A stretch of DNA of 64,000 bases from CAG-791 sp963629395 (GTDB lineage: Bacteria; Bacillota; Clostridia; Lachnospirales; Lachnospiraceae), in assembly GCA_963629395.1 (NCBI GenBank), contig CAVGIV010000002.1:1-64000 (forward strand), written 5' to 3'. Shown one piece after another: positions 17,433 through 25,932 of the stretch. Within the stretch, counting starts at the first letter, position 1. Every line of letters begins with the position of its first letter. Both the position numbers and the translations under genes were made by a program. The notes under the pieces were generated by a model that saw only the letters and a list, made by a program, of their open reading frames with translations, was not told where the DNA came from and did not search any database.

Positions 17433-19360
17433 ACGGCAAGACATTCCTTCCAATAATCCGCCCATTGCTGGAACACGAAAAAGCTCCACAACAGTACTGA
17501 ATAGTTCCGTCCGGATCCGGCGCCTCCATCCCCCATGGTCAGAAAACGGTTCACCAGCTCCTGCACAGCGGCAGGATCAAAAAGCCCCTGGGCCTCGAGA
17601 TACTGCGTACTGCAATAATGCAGAAGCTCCTCCCTCAGCGGTCCCGAAAGCCACTTGCCAAGCGGGACGGAAAATCCCTTCTTAGGCCGGTCCAGCAGCT
17701 CCCTGGGAATGTAATCGTAAGCCAGCTGCTTTAAAAGATACTTTTTGGAAAAGCCGCCGGAAACCGGGTGGTATTTTAAGGAGTGATCCAGCCGGAAGGA
17801 ATAGCGTATCACGTCCGGATCCAGGAACGGGCATCGGCTCTCCAGTGAGTATTTCATGGAGGCCTTGTCCACCTTCATCAGAATATCCCCGGGAAGATAG
17901 GTGTCCAAATCCAGCAGCATCCGTGTGATCTGCCAGTTTTCAGACGGATACTGCGATTCTGTTTCATAGTTGGCGGAAAGGAATGGCGTAGTTTGCTCCG
18001 GATCGGAACGAACTAATTTTCTTGCCAGCTCCGTATAGCTTCCGGCACCGAACTGGGTCTTGGTCTGCCTGCCGCGATTTGCGGAAATCACGCGCACGCG
18101 GAAGGGATACAGCTCCTCGAGCCTCTTACCGCGTCCAAGCGGAAGCTGACCGATCCCGTGTGCCAGACCGCCCAGAGCATCCAGACGCTGTGCAAGCCGG
18201 ACATGATCATAGATGCCGTAGCCGCAGAACAGCTCATCTCCGGCATCTCCGGAGAGGGCCACCGTCACCTTTTTCTTGGCCAGCTTTGACACCAGCATCG
18301 TCGGTATCTGCGAGGAATCTGCCATCGGCTCATCAAAGAACTTCGGCAAATCACCAACCAGCTCGAAAAGGTCGCTTTCCCCGATGATCTGTTCCTCGTG
18401 ATCAGCCCCCAGATGCTGTGCAATCGCCCTTGCATACGGCGATTCATCGTATTCCTCCTCTTCAAATCCAATGGAAAAGGTCTGAAGCCGTCCGCTCCCC
18501 AGCTGTTCGCTGGCAATGGCGCTGATCAGTGATGAATCGTAGCCGCCGGACAAAAAGGTTCCCAGTGGAACATCCGCTACCATCCGCCGCCGCACAGCGT
18601 TCTGCAGGTGCAGACGCAGCTCGTCTTTGGCCTCCTTCTCATCCGTAATGCAGCTCTTCCTGTTGTCCTCGTACTGCTCGCGAATGCTCCAGTAGCGCCA
18701 GGAATGCATCGTATGCTCTCTGACATTCCAGGTCATAACGCATCCCGGTTCCACCTTCCACACATTCTCCAGAACGGTGTCCGGTGCATTGATGTACTCC
18801 TGAAACAGATATCTTGGAAGAATATCCCTTCGTATCCTGCCCTTAAAGCCCGGACTTTTCAGAATCGGAGCAAGGACAGAGGCGAACAAAAGCTCCTCGC
18901 CGTTCTGAAAGAAATACAGTGGCTTTTGACCCATTCGGTCACGGGCCAATATCAGCTCCTGCGTGCTGCAGTCGTAAAGAGCAAAGGCAAACATGCCGTT
19001 GAAATGCTCAACGCAGGAGATCCCCCAGCGCAGATACGCAGCGAGAATAACCTCCGTATCGCAGCTGGAGCGAAATGAATACTCCGGAAGCTCTTGCCGA
19101 AGCTCCCGGTAATTATAGATTTCACCGTTATAGACAAGGCGGAGGCGTCCATCCTCCGTGGACATCGGCTGATGTCCCAGCGGCGACAGATCCAGAATCG
19201 CCAGTCGTCTTTGCGCCATACCGAGGGTCTCACCCCCCGGCAGCTCCCAGAGCTCCGCTCCCGCATCGTCCGGTCCGCGCTCCTTCATAGTATCATTCAT
19301 CAAAGACAGCTGTTCTCTGGTGATGATGCGTTTTGAAATATATCCGCATATTCCGCACAT
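17429..19360 (-). CDS. asnB: Asparagine synthase-type glutamine amidotransferase in glycan operon
   Basis: 643 residues. N-terminal class II amidotransferase domain with catalytic Cys2 (MCGICG), RGPDD near 28-32 and NGEIYNY at 78-84; C-terminal ATP-pyrophosphatase domain with SGGYDSS at 271-277. In metabolism AsnB makes asparagine from aspartate and glutamine. In O-antigen loci, AsnB-like enzymes such as WbpS amidate uronic acids. Its placement, ATGA-coupled to a glycosyltransferase and 3 bp from another, suggests sugar amidation, but this is inference. A separate paralog lies at 28260. Confidence 0.9.
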   Translation of the reverse strand: MCGICGYISKRIITREQLSLMNDTMKERGPDDAGAELWELPGGETLGMAQRRLAILDLSPLGHQPMSTEDGRLRLVYNGEIYNYRELRQELPEYSFRSSCDTEVILAAYLRWGISCVEHFNGMFAFALYDCSTQELILARDRMGQKPLYFFQNGEELLFASVLAPILKSPGFKGRIRRDILPRYLFQEYINAPDTVLENVWKVEPGCVMTWNVREHTMHSWRYWSIREQYEDNRKSCITDEKEAKDELRLHLQNAVRRRMVADVPLGTFLSGGYDSSLISAIASEQLGSGRLQTFSIGFEEEEYDESPYARAIAQHLGADHEEQIIGESDLFELVGDLPKFFDEPMADSSQIPTMLVSKLAKKKVTVALSGDAGDELFCGYGIYDHVRLAQRLDALGGLAHGIGQLPLGRGKRLEELYPFRVRVISANRGRQTKTQFGAGSYTELARKLVRSDPEQTTPFLSANYETESQYPSENWQITRMLLDLDTYLPGDILMKVDKASMKYSLESRCPFLDPDVIRYSFRLDHSLKYHPVSGGFSKKYLLKQLAYDYIPRELLDRPKKGFSVPLGKWLSGPLREELLHYCSTQYLEAQGLFDPAAVQELVNRFLTMGDGGAGSGRNYSVLLWSFFVFQQWADYWKECLAV

Positions 19361-19363
19361 AGG

Positions 19364-20581
19364 TCACCCTGCAAGCTCCATGTAAAATTTCTGCATTTTT
19401 ACAGCCGAGGTTTCCACGTCATAGCCGGCAGCATCCAGCAGCGCACCTGCTCTCGCAGATGCCTCCCGCCGGCCGGCTGCATCGCCGGCAAGAACCAGAC
19501 CCTTTTCTTCATCGGTTGAGGCTGTGCGCCGCTTAATTTCCCTCGCCCACAGCGGCTTGTCTCCTTCCCCGATCGGAAGACGGATCACCAGATTCGAAAG
19601 CACCGCCTCCTCCGTGATGGTATCGGCAATGACGCAGGGAAGTCCTGCTGCCTGCGCTTCTATTACTGTTCCCGGCATTCCCTCATACAAGGATGGAAAC
19701 GCAAATACGTCAAAGGCCTGATACACTGCTGCCGTCTCTTCTCTCGAGAGCTGTCCGGTCCAGATAACCTTTTCGCCAAGTCCCGCTTCCTCAAACGCCT
19801 TTTGTATCTGCTCCTTCAGTGCACCCTTCCCGGCGAACAGAAAGCGCACCTCGCAGCCTGCAAGCTCCCTGCCAACCCCGGCAAGGTAGCTGTGATTTTT
19901 AACCGCATCCAGGCGGCCCACGTGTCCGATCACCACAGCATTATCCGGAATCCCATAGCTTGCCCGGACCCGGCGGCGCTTTTCTTCATCAAAGAAAAAA
20001 GGAGCCAGCTCCAGTGCATTCGGCACCAGCATGATCTTCCCTTCCTCGAATGCCCTGCGGCCATATACGGAAATGGATGCCTCCTGTGAGCAGGAAAGCA
20101 TCCGGTCACATTTGCCGGGAAGCGAACGCCGAAGCCACCTGGTAGCAATTCCTCTCAGCCCCGCGTCCACACCGGCGCTTCTGGCATGTGCCATCACCAC
20201 CGGCACGCCAGCCTCCTTCGCAATCGGAAGGTATATCGAAGCTGTCGAGGTCATATGTCCCTCGACAGCCGTGAAGTCATGATGCGCTGCAAAAAATCGC
20301 CTGCACGCTCTCTTGTACTGGCCCAGATTGGTTCCGGTAAAGCGGGGCAGTACAAAGATTCTCCCGCCCATGGACAGCACTTCATCATCCAGGTCCTCCT
20401 TGGGCCGGCGCGCTGCCAGTGTGTCTAGATCCTCACAGGCGTCCCGGAAGTGCACCAGAAAATCAAACTGGACCTTTGTTCGGTCCATATGCCGGTACAG
20501 ATCCATTACCCGGGATTCCGCACCGCCGCGATTCAGCTTGCCGAACACATGTAGAATTCGGATTGGTGTCTCCAGCTCCAT
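19364..20581 (-). CDS. GT4 family glycosyltransferase
   Basis: 405-residue GT-B enzyme beginning near IRILHVFGKLNRGGAESRVM. The C-terminal domain shows VIGHVGRLDAVKNH and the donor-site EGMPGTVIEAQAAGLP with the EX7E spacing. It is similar to capsule GT4s of the CapM/EpsF type. The start at MELETPIRI has an AAGGGGAAG site upstream; in-frame sequence further upstream overlaps the deacetylase gene and is not family-like. It is followed by asnB with a 3-bp gap. Sugar unknown. Confidence 0.9.
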   Translation of the reverse strand: MELETPIRILHVFGKLNRGGAESRVMDLYRHMDRTKVQFDFLVHFRDACEDLDTLAARRPKEDLDDEVLSMGGRIFVLPRFTGTNLGQYKRACRRFFAAHHDFTAVEGHMTSTASIYLPIAKEAGVPVVMAHARSAGVDAGLRGIATRWLRRSLPGKCDRMLSCSQEASISVYGRRAFEEGKIMLVPNALELAPFFFDEEKRRRVRASYGIPDNAVVIGHVGRLDAVKNHSYLAGVGRELAGCEVRFLFAGKGALKEQIQKAFEEAGLGEKVIWTGQLSREETAAVYQAFDVFAFPSLYEGMPGTVIEAQAAGLPCVIADTITEEAVLSNLVIRLPIGEGDKPLWAREIKRRTASTDEEKGLVLAGDAAGRREASARAGALLDAAGYDVETSAVKMQKFYMELAG

Positions 20582-20675
20582 ACTCTGTGTACTTCCCCTT
20601 TGTGTAGCGTCTGCTGTCTTCAAAGCGCAGCAGGTGAATCCGTACTGCCCATCCGCTGCCCGGTCAGGTCGTTTT

Positions 20676-21431
20676 TCAGCTTTGCTTACTTTTTTGCTTC
20701 TCATAGCGTTCACGCAGTGCGCGCTTGACCAGTGCCATTGCGTGCTCCTTCTGCATGCCAAAGGATCCTCGAATCACCGCATCCTGCGCCAGCATCTCGT
20801 CATAGGAAATCATTGACTGATTGCTGATGATGTCCTCATAGACAGCAAAATCCTTCTCCTCGAGCGTGTTGCAGTGCACGACAATGGTGGTTACTCCGGA
20901 AGTCTTTTTGAGGCTGTCCGACTTCCGGTAGGAAATCGGATAAAAAATCAGCTCCGCATACTGGTAGGGACAGGTTCCGAAGCCATCGGTCAGGCCGGTA
21001 AATCCCAAAGAACGAAGTGCCATTAGCGTATTGAGGTCATAGGAGTGAGCCGGTGCCATGAACAGCGTCGTCTCAATTCCATGCTTCTTTAAGATTGCCT
21101 GTCCCTTGCGGAGGCGGTCTCTTTGCTCCTCATAGGATTGTCCCGCAAATTCCGACTTGCGATTCAGCGGCAGAATACCACCCTTATCCGTGGAGTAGGT
21201 GTGATGATAGCCATGCATACTAAGTGTCCAGCCGTCCTTATCCCGCAGCTGCTTCACATAATCCCAGAAATCCTCCCTGGGCGGATCAATCTGAAGCTTC
21301 GGATCGCGGTTGTCCGGTACAATTCCCAGAAGCGGCCGAACGCCGTATTGATCCAGAATATCCTTGAAGCGCAGAAACTTCTCCCAATTCATTTCTGCCG
21401 TTATATCATCCAAACGAATCGCGATTTTCAC
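20676..21431 (-). CDS. DUF2334-type polysaccharide deacetylase-like protein
   Basis: 251 residues of the carbohydrate esterase 4-like NodB fold in its DUF2334 form. The metal triad is readable: RLDD at 6-9 and H73/H77 in SMHGYHHTYS; FMAPAHSYD later supplies the usual C-terminal motif. It lacks a signal peptide or membrane anchor, so it should act in the cytosol, on a nucleotide- or lipid-linked sugar and not on mature wall. It lies 9 bp after the epimerase gene at the head of the glycan operon. Substrate not known. Confidence 0.82.
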   Translation of the reverse strand: MKIAIRLDDITAEMNWEKFLRFKDILDQYGVRPLLGIVPDNRDPKLQIDPPREDFWDYVKQLRDKDGWTLSMHGYHHTYSTDKGGILPLNRKSEFAGQSYEEQRDRLRKGQAILKKHGIETTLFMAPAHSYDLNTLMALRSLGFTGLTDGFGTCPYQYAELIFYPISYRKSDSLKKTSGVTTIVVHCNTLEEKDFAVYEDIISNQSMISYDEMLAQDAVIRGSFGMQKEHAMALVKRALRERYEKQKSKQS

Positions 21432-21440
21432 AACATCACC

Positions 21441-22418
21441 TCACTGCAAGTTTTCCTTGTACCAGTCAATTGCCAGCGCAATGCCGGCGGCAAAATCATA
21501 GGACGGATCATACCCAAGCTTTTCTCTGGCCTTGGATATGTCTGCATTGCTGTCCCGTATATCTCCGGCGCGGGTCGGGCCGAATGCCGGCTCCATCTCG
21601 ATTCCAAGCGCCTTTGTGATGTCATAATACACATCAATCAGATATTCCCGTCCGCCGGCACCGATGTTATACGCTGTTCCGGACGCATCCTCGGAAGCTG
21701 CGCAGCAGCGAAGGCATCCCTCAATCACATTGTCAATATAGGTAAAATCCCTGCTCTGACGTCCGTCTCCGTTAATTGTGGGCTGCTCACCCGCCAGGAG
21801 CTGTTTAATAAACTTCGGGATTACTGCCGCGTAGACGCCATTGGGGTCCTGGTGCCGTCCGAAGACATTGAAGAACCGCATGCCGTAGGTGTTCAGGCCG
21901 TAGATTTCCTTGTACATCTGCCCGTACATCTCATCCACCTTCTTCGTCAGTGCGTACGGAGAAAGCGGTTTGCCCTCCTGTCCTTCCTTCTTCGGAAGCA
22001 CAGTCGAGTCTCCGTATACTGAGGAGCTTGAAGCATACGCGAATCTCTTCACGCCGTTTTCCCGTGAGGCCTCCATCATGTTGAGTGTTCCGTGAATGTT
22101 CACTTCTTCATAGAACAACGGCATCTCAATGCTGCGCGGTACCGATCCCCAGGCCGCGAGATGAATCACGTAGTCGACGTTCTCCGTTGCCTTTCGGCAC
22201 GCATCCAGATCCCGGATATCATCCTGGATGAATGTAAACCTGGGATGCTCCAGATAGGGTGTAATGTTCTCAATATGTCCGGTAGAAAGATTGTCCAGTA
22301 CGCGAACGGTATATCCCTTTTCCAGAATTGCCGCCGCCACATTCGATCCGATGAAGCCGGCACCGCCGGTCACCAGAAAAACGCTGTCCTTTGGAAACGT
22401 TATTTTCTCAAAGCTCAT
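21441..22418 (-). CDS. NDP-sugar 4-epimerase of the WbpP/GalE family
   Basis: 325-residue extended SDR. GGAGFIG at 18-24 binds NAD; SSSVYG at 130-135, Y155 and K159 (YALTK) form the catalytic triad; AAWGSVPRSI near 88-97 is a loop characteristic of WbpP/TviC-type UDP-N-acetylhexosamine (or uronic acid) epimerases more than of GalE. It would provide UDP-GalNAc or a relative. Start chosen at MSFEKITF with AGAGGAT upstream. It is the first gene of locus 1 and only 53 bp after the SCIFF maturase with no clear terminator between. Confidence 0.87.
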   Translation of the reverse strand: MSFEKITFPKDSVFLVTGGAGFIGSNVAAAILEKGYTVRVLDNLSTGHIENITPYLEHPRFTFIQDDIRDLDACRKATENVDYVIHLAAWGSVPRSIEMPLFYEEVNIHGTLNMMEASRENGVKRFAYASSSSVYGDSTVLPKKEGQEGKPLSPYALTKKVDEMYGQMYKEIYGLNTYGMRFFNVFGRHQDPNGVYAAVIPKFIKQLLAGEQPTINGDGRQSRDFTYIDNVIEGCLRCCAASEDASGTAYNIGAGGREYLIDVYYDITKALGIEMEPAFGPTRAGDIRDSNADISKAREKLGYDPSYDFAAGIALAIDWYKENLQ

Positions 22419-22471
22419 GAATTGATCCTCTGAATTGATTCTCTTTTGTATCCCATGATACCATATGTAAC

Positions 22472-23854
22472 TTATGCCTGCATGGCAGCCTCGGCAACCT
22501 TTATCATAATGGCGCACTCAATTCTCTTGCGGAAAATCTGACAGCCGTATTCATAGGTTCCGTGAATGTCACCGGTCGCATGATACCCGTTGGCTGCGCA
22601 CCCTCCGGAGCAGTACAGCCGTGCCCAGCAGTTATCGCAGTCATGCCGTGCATACACGTTGCAAAGCTTGAATTCATCGCGAAGCTTTGTGTTCGTCACG
22701 CCGTCCCAGATGTTCCCCAGCTTATATTCCGGGTCGCTGACAAACTGGTGACAGGGATACAGGTCTCCCCACGCAGTAACAGCCATGTATTCCGTTCCGG
22801 AGCCGCATCCGGAGATCCGTTTGTAGATGCACGGACCATGCTCTAAGTTAATCATGTAATGATAAAAGGTAATGGGCTTGCCTTCCCTCTGTCTGCGGAT
22901 CATATCCTTGGCCAGAATTTCATACTGCTCGAAGAGAATCGGCAAATCCTCCTTCGTTAATGCACTCGGGCTTGACGGGTCACATACGACCGGCTCCATC
23001 GACAGCTCTGTAAAGCCCAGGTCATCCGCCATGTGGAACAGATCATTTGTAAAGTCCGGATTGTAATGCGTAAAGGTGCCGCGCATATAATAGCCCTTAT
23101 TGCCCCTGGCCTTGGCAAATTTCTGGAACTTCGGAACGATGGTGTCGTAGCTCCCCCGTCCCATACGGTCCACGCGAAACCGGTCATTGACCTCCTTGCG
23201 GCCGTCCAGAGAGAGCACCACATTATGGCACTCCCTGTTGGCCCATTCAATAACCTCGTCATTGACGCCCACACCGTTGGTGGTCAGGGTAAAGCGGAAA
23301 TTCTTCTTTTTTTCCTTTTCTATGCTGCGGGCATATGCCACCAGATCCTTGCACACCTGAAAGTTCATCAGCGGCTCACCGCCAAAAAAATCAACCTCCA
23401 GATTTCTGCGGAAGCCGGAGTTCTCAACCAGAAAATCCAGCGCACGCTTGCCCGTCTCAAAGCTCATCAGTCCTTCCTTGCCATGGAAATTCCCCTGAGA
23501 GGCAAAGCAGTAGGAGCAGTTCAGATTACATGTGTGCGTCACCAGAAGACAGAGCGCTTTGATGACATTGGAGCGGTTCTTAAGGTCAAATGCTTTATCT
23601 GCGAACACATCCTCTGTAAACAGCTTCCCATCGCGGATCAGCTCGTCGATGTCCGCAAAGGTGTCCGCCACGTCCTGCTCCGTGAGGCCCTGCTCCTTAT
23701 ACTTGGCAAGCAGCTCCCGTCCAACACACTCTCTGTCCTTTCCCGCATCCAGTCCCGCAATCGCGTCATACGCAATCTCATCGGTAACATGGACTGCTCC
23801 GGAATATACATCAAGAATAATATTGTAGCCGTTTAATTGATATTGATGAATCAT
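22472..23854 (-). CDS. SCIFF ranthipeptide radical SAM/SPASM maturase
   Basis: 460 residues. Residues 1-75 form a peptide-recognition region (NGYNIILDVYSGAVH); the radical SAM 4Fe-4S motif is C109-x3-C113-x2-C116 (CNLNCSYC); FFGGEPL follows; the C-terminal SPASM domain carries CGSG, PCHQF, CDNC, YCSGGC and a last YEYGC, ligands for auxiliary clusters. CteB of Clostridium thermocellum installs a sulfur-to-alpha (more broadly ranthipeptide) thioether in the SCIFF peptide; the peptide gene is directly upstream here. Start set at MIHQYQLNGY with AGGAAAG 5 nt before it. A terminator hairpin precedes the gene. Confidence 0.95.
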   Translation of the reverse strand: MIHQYQLNGYNIILDVYSGAVHVTDEIAYDAIAGLDAGKDRECVGRELLAKYKEQGLTEQDVADTFADIDELIRDGKLFTEDVFADKAFDLKNRSNVIKALCLLVTHTCNLNCSYCFASQGNFHGKEGLMSFETGKRALDFLVENSGFRRNLEVDFFGGEPLMNFQVCKDLVAYARSIEKEKKKNFRFTLTTNGVGVNDEVIEWANRECHNVVLSLDGRKEVNDRFRVDRMGRGSYDTIVPKFQKFAKARGNKGYYMRGTFTHYNPDFTNDLFHMADDLGFTELSMEPVVCDPSSPSALTKEDLPILFEQYEILAKDMIRRQREGKPITFYHYMINLEHGPCIYKRISGCGSGTEYMAVTAWGDLYPCHQFVSDPEYKLGNIWDGVTNTKLRDEFKLCNVYARHDCDNCWARLYCSGGCAANGYHATGDIHGTYEYGCQIFRKRIECAIMIKVAEAAMQA

Positions 23855-23877
23855 ATGCTTTCCTGTCTTATACATCT

Positions 23878-23910
23878 AAAAAGGCCGGAACATCCGAAGA
23901 TGCTCCGGCC
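23878..23910 (-). terminator. Rho-independent terminator/attenuator between SCIFF peptide and maturase
   Basis: On the minus strand GGCCGGAGCATC, a TTCG loop and GATGTTCCGGCC make a 12-bp stem (one G-T pair), followed directly by TTTTT. It ends about 24 nt before the maturase start, so most transcripts from the SCIFF promoter should stop here and a fraction read through, giving peptide in excess over enzyme. Confidence 0.88.
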
Positions 23911-23996
23911 TGCTATCTCTTGATCGAAATGCTCTGCTCTCAGAAGGGAAGACTAAAAAGAGGCTTCCTTTCCGCAAGTCCTCTGCCGCTGTGTGA

Positions 23997-24143
23997 TCAG
24001 TTCTCCTTGTTCTCGCAATCCTGGTTCGCAATTCCGCAGCTGGTCTTGCATGCGCTCTGGCAGGAAGTCTGGCACTCGCCGCATCCGCCGTTCTCTGCGC
24101 TCTTAGCCATATCACGTGTGTTCAGAGTCATAATGTGCTTCAT
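23997..24143 (-). CDS. SCIFF six-cysteine ranthipeptide precursor
   Basis: 48-residue peptide too short for routine gene calling. It begins MKHIMTLNTRDMAKSAENGG, the conserved SCIFF leader, and ends with a Cys-rich core holding six cysteines at 21, 24, 28, 32, 36 and 43 (CGEC, SC, AC, SC, DC). SCIFF peptides occur in nearly all Clostridia and are cross-linked by the adjacent radical SAM maturase; biological role is unsettled. A GGGAGG site lies 8 nt before the ATG; an in-frame ATG two codons earlier is too close to that site. A TTGACA promoter lies about 70 bp upstream. Confidence 0.96.
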   Translation of the reverse strand: MKHIMTLNTRDMAKSAENGGCGECQTSCQSACKTSCGIANQDCENKEN

Positions 24144-24189
24144 TATCATATCCTCCCTTAATTGGATTTATATCAAACAATTATTCTAT

Positions 24190-24219
24190 ATACTACCTAT
24201 TCTCTCGCGTCCTTGTCAA
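24190..24219 (-). promoter_or_regulatory. Predicted promoter of the SCIFF peptide gene
   Basis: On the minus strand TTGACA (24214-24219), an 18-nt spacer and TAGTAT (24190-24195). Position gives a leader of roughly 40 nt before the SCIFF start. The consensus -35 box makes it a strong candidate for a SigA promoter. Confidence 0.65.
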
Positions 24220-24292
24220 GGCGAATATATAGGCCGTCACACTGCATAGGTGCACGTCTGCGATGGTTCCTGGGGCAAAAGCGCTATCGCCC

Positions 24293-25051
24293 TCACCATC
24301 TGGGATATCCGCCGCAGCAAAGGCCTCCGCCCCCGCAGCAAAGATTCAGTGCCGCGTTCAAAAGACAGAGCTTGAGGCACCATCCGGCTGTACTGGACGG
24401 ACCGGAACCATAGGGATTTTGTCTCTCCTGGTACCACGTGGATCCTGCACTCATTCGCTGCACCAGATCCTGATAAATCTGATTGCCCGGCTCCATCTGG
24501 GCCGCGTTCTTGGCATACTGAAGTGCCACCACATTATTGCCGAGCCCGGAATTGGCAATTGCACTGTAGTAGTACCACTGAGCAGATCGGTTGGTAATGC
24601 TGTTTAATACATTCAGTGCTTCCTGATAGTGCCGGCTGTTTATATAGTTCACTGCCGCCTGCAGGCGGATCGAATCCTCGTCCTGATTCTGACTCTGTCT
24701 CTGGTAGCTCCTCTGCTGACCGGAGAACCCTCCGAAACCGCCACCGAAAAACTCATTCCAGAAATCACCGTATCCCTCCTGCCAGGAGGATTCCTGATAG
24801 CTTCTGCCCCCTGCGGCGCCGGAGCCCCCGTAGGATCCCGATCCGGCACTGCTGTAGGGGTGCTGCCGCTCGTACATAACCTGTTTATAGGCCGCCTGCA
24901 CCTGTTTGAATTTTTCTTCTGCCTGCTCCTTATTGGGATTGTTGATGTTGGAATCCGGATGATATTTGCGCGACAGAGTCCGATATGCTTTTTTGACCTC
25001 GTCATCCGAGGCATCCCGGGATACCCCCAGGATTTGATAGGGATCAGACAT
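24293..25051 (-). CDS. J-domain protein with Cys/Gly-rich C-terminus
   Basis: 252 residues. The N-terminal J domain (DPYQILGVSRDASDDEVKKAYR, HPD at about residue 31-33) would stimulate an Hsp70/DnaK. A Gly/Ser/Tyr-rich linker spans about 75-125, a helical repeat-like segment (AVNYINSRHYQEALNVL) follows, and the tail has two CC pairs, LNLCCGGGGLCCGGYPRW. It lacks the DnaJ zinc-finger module, so it is a class C J-protein. The start overlaps the end of the DUF5685 gene by 8 bp, which couples the two. The partner or client is unknown. Confidence 0.88.
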   Translation of the reverse strand: MSDPYQILGVSRDASDDEVKKAYRTLSRKYHPDSNINNPNKEQAEEKFKQVQAAYKQVMYERQHPYSSAGSGSYGGSGAAGGRSYQESSWQEGYGDFWNEFFGGGFGGFSGQQRSYQRQSQNQDEDSIRLQAAVNYINSRHYQEALNVLNSITNRSAQWYYYSAIANSGLGNNVVALQYAKNAAQMEPGNQIYQDLVQRMSAGSTWYQERQNPYGSGPSSTAGWCLKLCLLNAALNLCCGGGGLCCGGYPRW

Positions 25052-25898
25052 CCTGCTGCCCTTCCTTTCCGAAATTGCCGCTGCGTGCGGCACGAACGCT
25101 ATTGTATCTGGTCCAGACGCCCGAGTAAAGAATATTGCGGAGAATCGGGAGATTCTCTACGCACGGAAGCAGCTCAAAAGCCTCGCAGCTGCGGGATATC
25201 ATCATAGTCAGAATCTGTCTCACCTTCTCATCAAACTCCGGATCATCCTTCATAGTCAGGAACGGATTATAGCTTCCGCTTTTCGCATCCTTTTCCAGAT
25301 CATCATACGCATCCATAAGGTACACAAATTTGCCAAGGTAAAACCCCATCTGCCGCAGCGGCACCTCCCAGTCGTCCTCTCGGACTGCAAAGAGCTCCGA
25401 CATGATGTCACCAAAATACCCTGCCACCTTATCAATATCTGTTTCCTTTTCGGCCTCCGATGCATGCAGCCGGTCCAGCCTGTCCTTGATGACCGCTGCC
25501 TTATGTCCGTAATCAGCTCCGGCCCTTGTACTTTTTTTCTTCAGGAGCTTCGACGCCAGAAGCTTATGCATCTTATGCTCATCACTCCAATCATCAAGGC
25601 ATGAATAATAAGACAAAATGATATTCATATCCGCTGCGTATTCGGTAAACTCATTGCAGCGCGTTGTGTGCTTCTCGAAGGGATGCGCAATGCATCTGGT
25701 TTCTCCCAGCTCATCACCGGCATCGTACAGATCGCTCAGCAGCAGAATAAGGAATGTCATGTCGTAGGTCAGTGTCATCTGTCCGGAGATCCCGTACTGT
25801 TCACGCAGCATCCTGCAAAGGCCACAGTAATAGGAGCGGTACACCCCCACCTCACGAACCTTCAGCTCCTGCTCATTAATGACAACGTAGCCAAACAT
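25044..25898 (-). CDS. DUF5685 family protein
   Basis: 284 residues beginning MFGYVVINEQELKVREVGVY and containing the YYCGLCRML motif near residue 23-31, both hallmarks of DUF5685, a family of unknown role frequent in clostridia. Mostly alpha-helical, no clear signal peptide. It contains Cys residues at the CGLC motif, CIAH and CNEF that could bind metal. It sits between a zinc-ribbon membrane protein and a J-protein, all in one transcription unit, suggesting a shared maintenance role; this is context only. Confidence 0.85.
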   Translation of the reverse strand: MFGYVVINEQELKVREVGVYRSYYCGLCRMLREQYGISGQMTLTYDMTFLILLLSDLYDAGDELGETRCIAHPFEKHTTRCNEFTEYAADMNIILSYYSCLDDWSDEHKMHKLLASKLLKKKSTRAGADYGHKAAVIKDRLDRLHASEAEKETDIDKVAGYFGDIMSELFAVREDDWEVPLRQMGFYLGKFVYLMDAYDDLEKDAKSGSYNPFLTMKDDPEFDEKVRQILTMMISRSCEAFELLPCVENLPILRNILYSGVWTRYNSVRAARSGNFGKEGQQDV

Positions 25899-25932
25899 AA
25901 CCTTTCCCCTTTACCTCTGAATCTGCAGCCGC

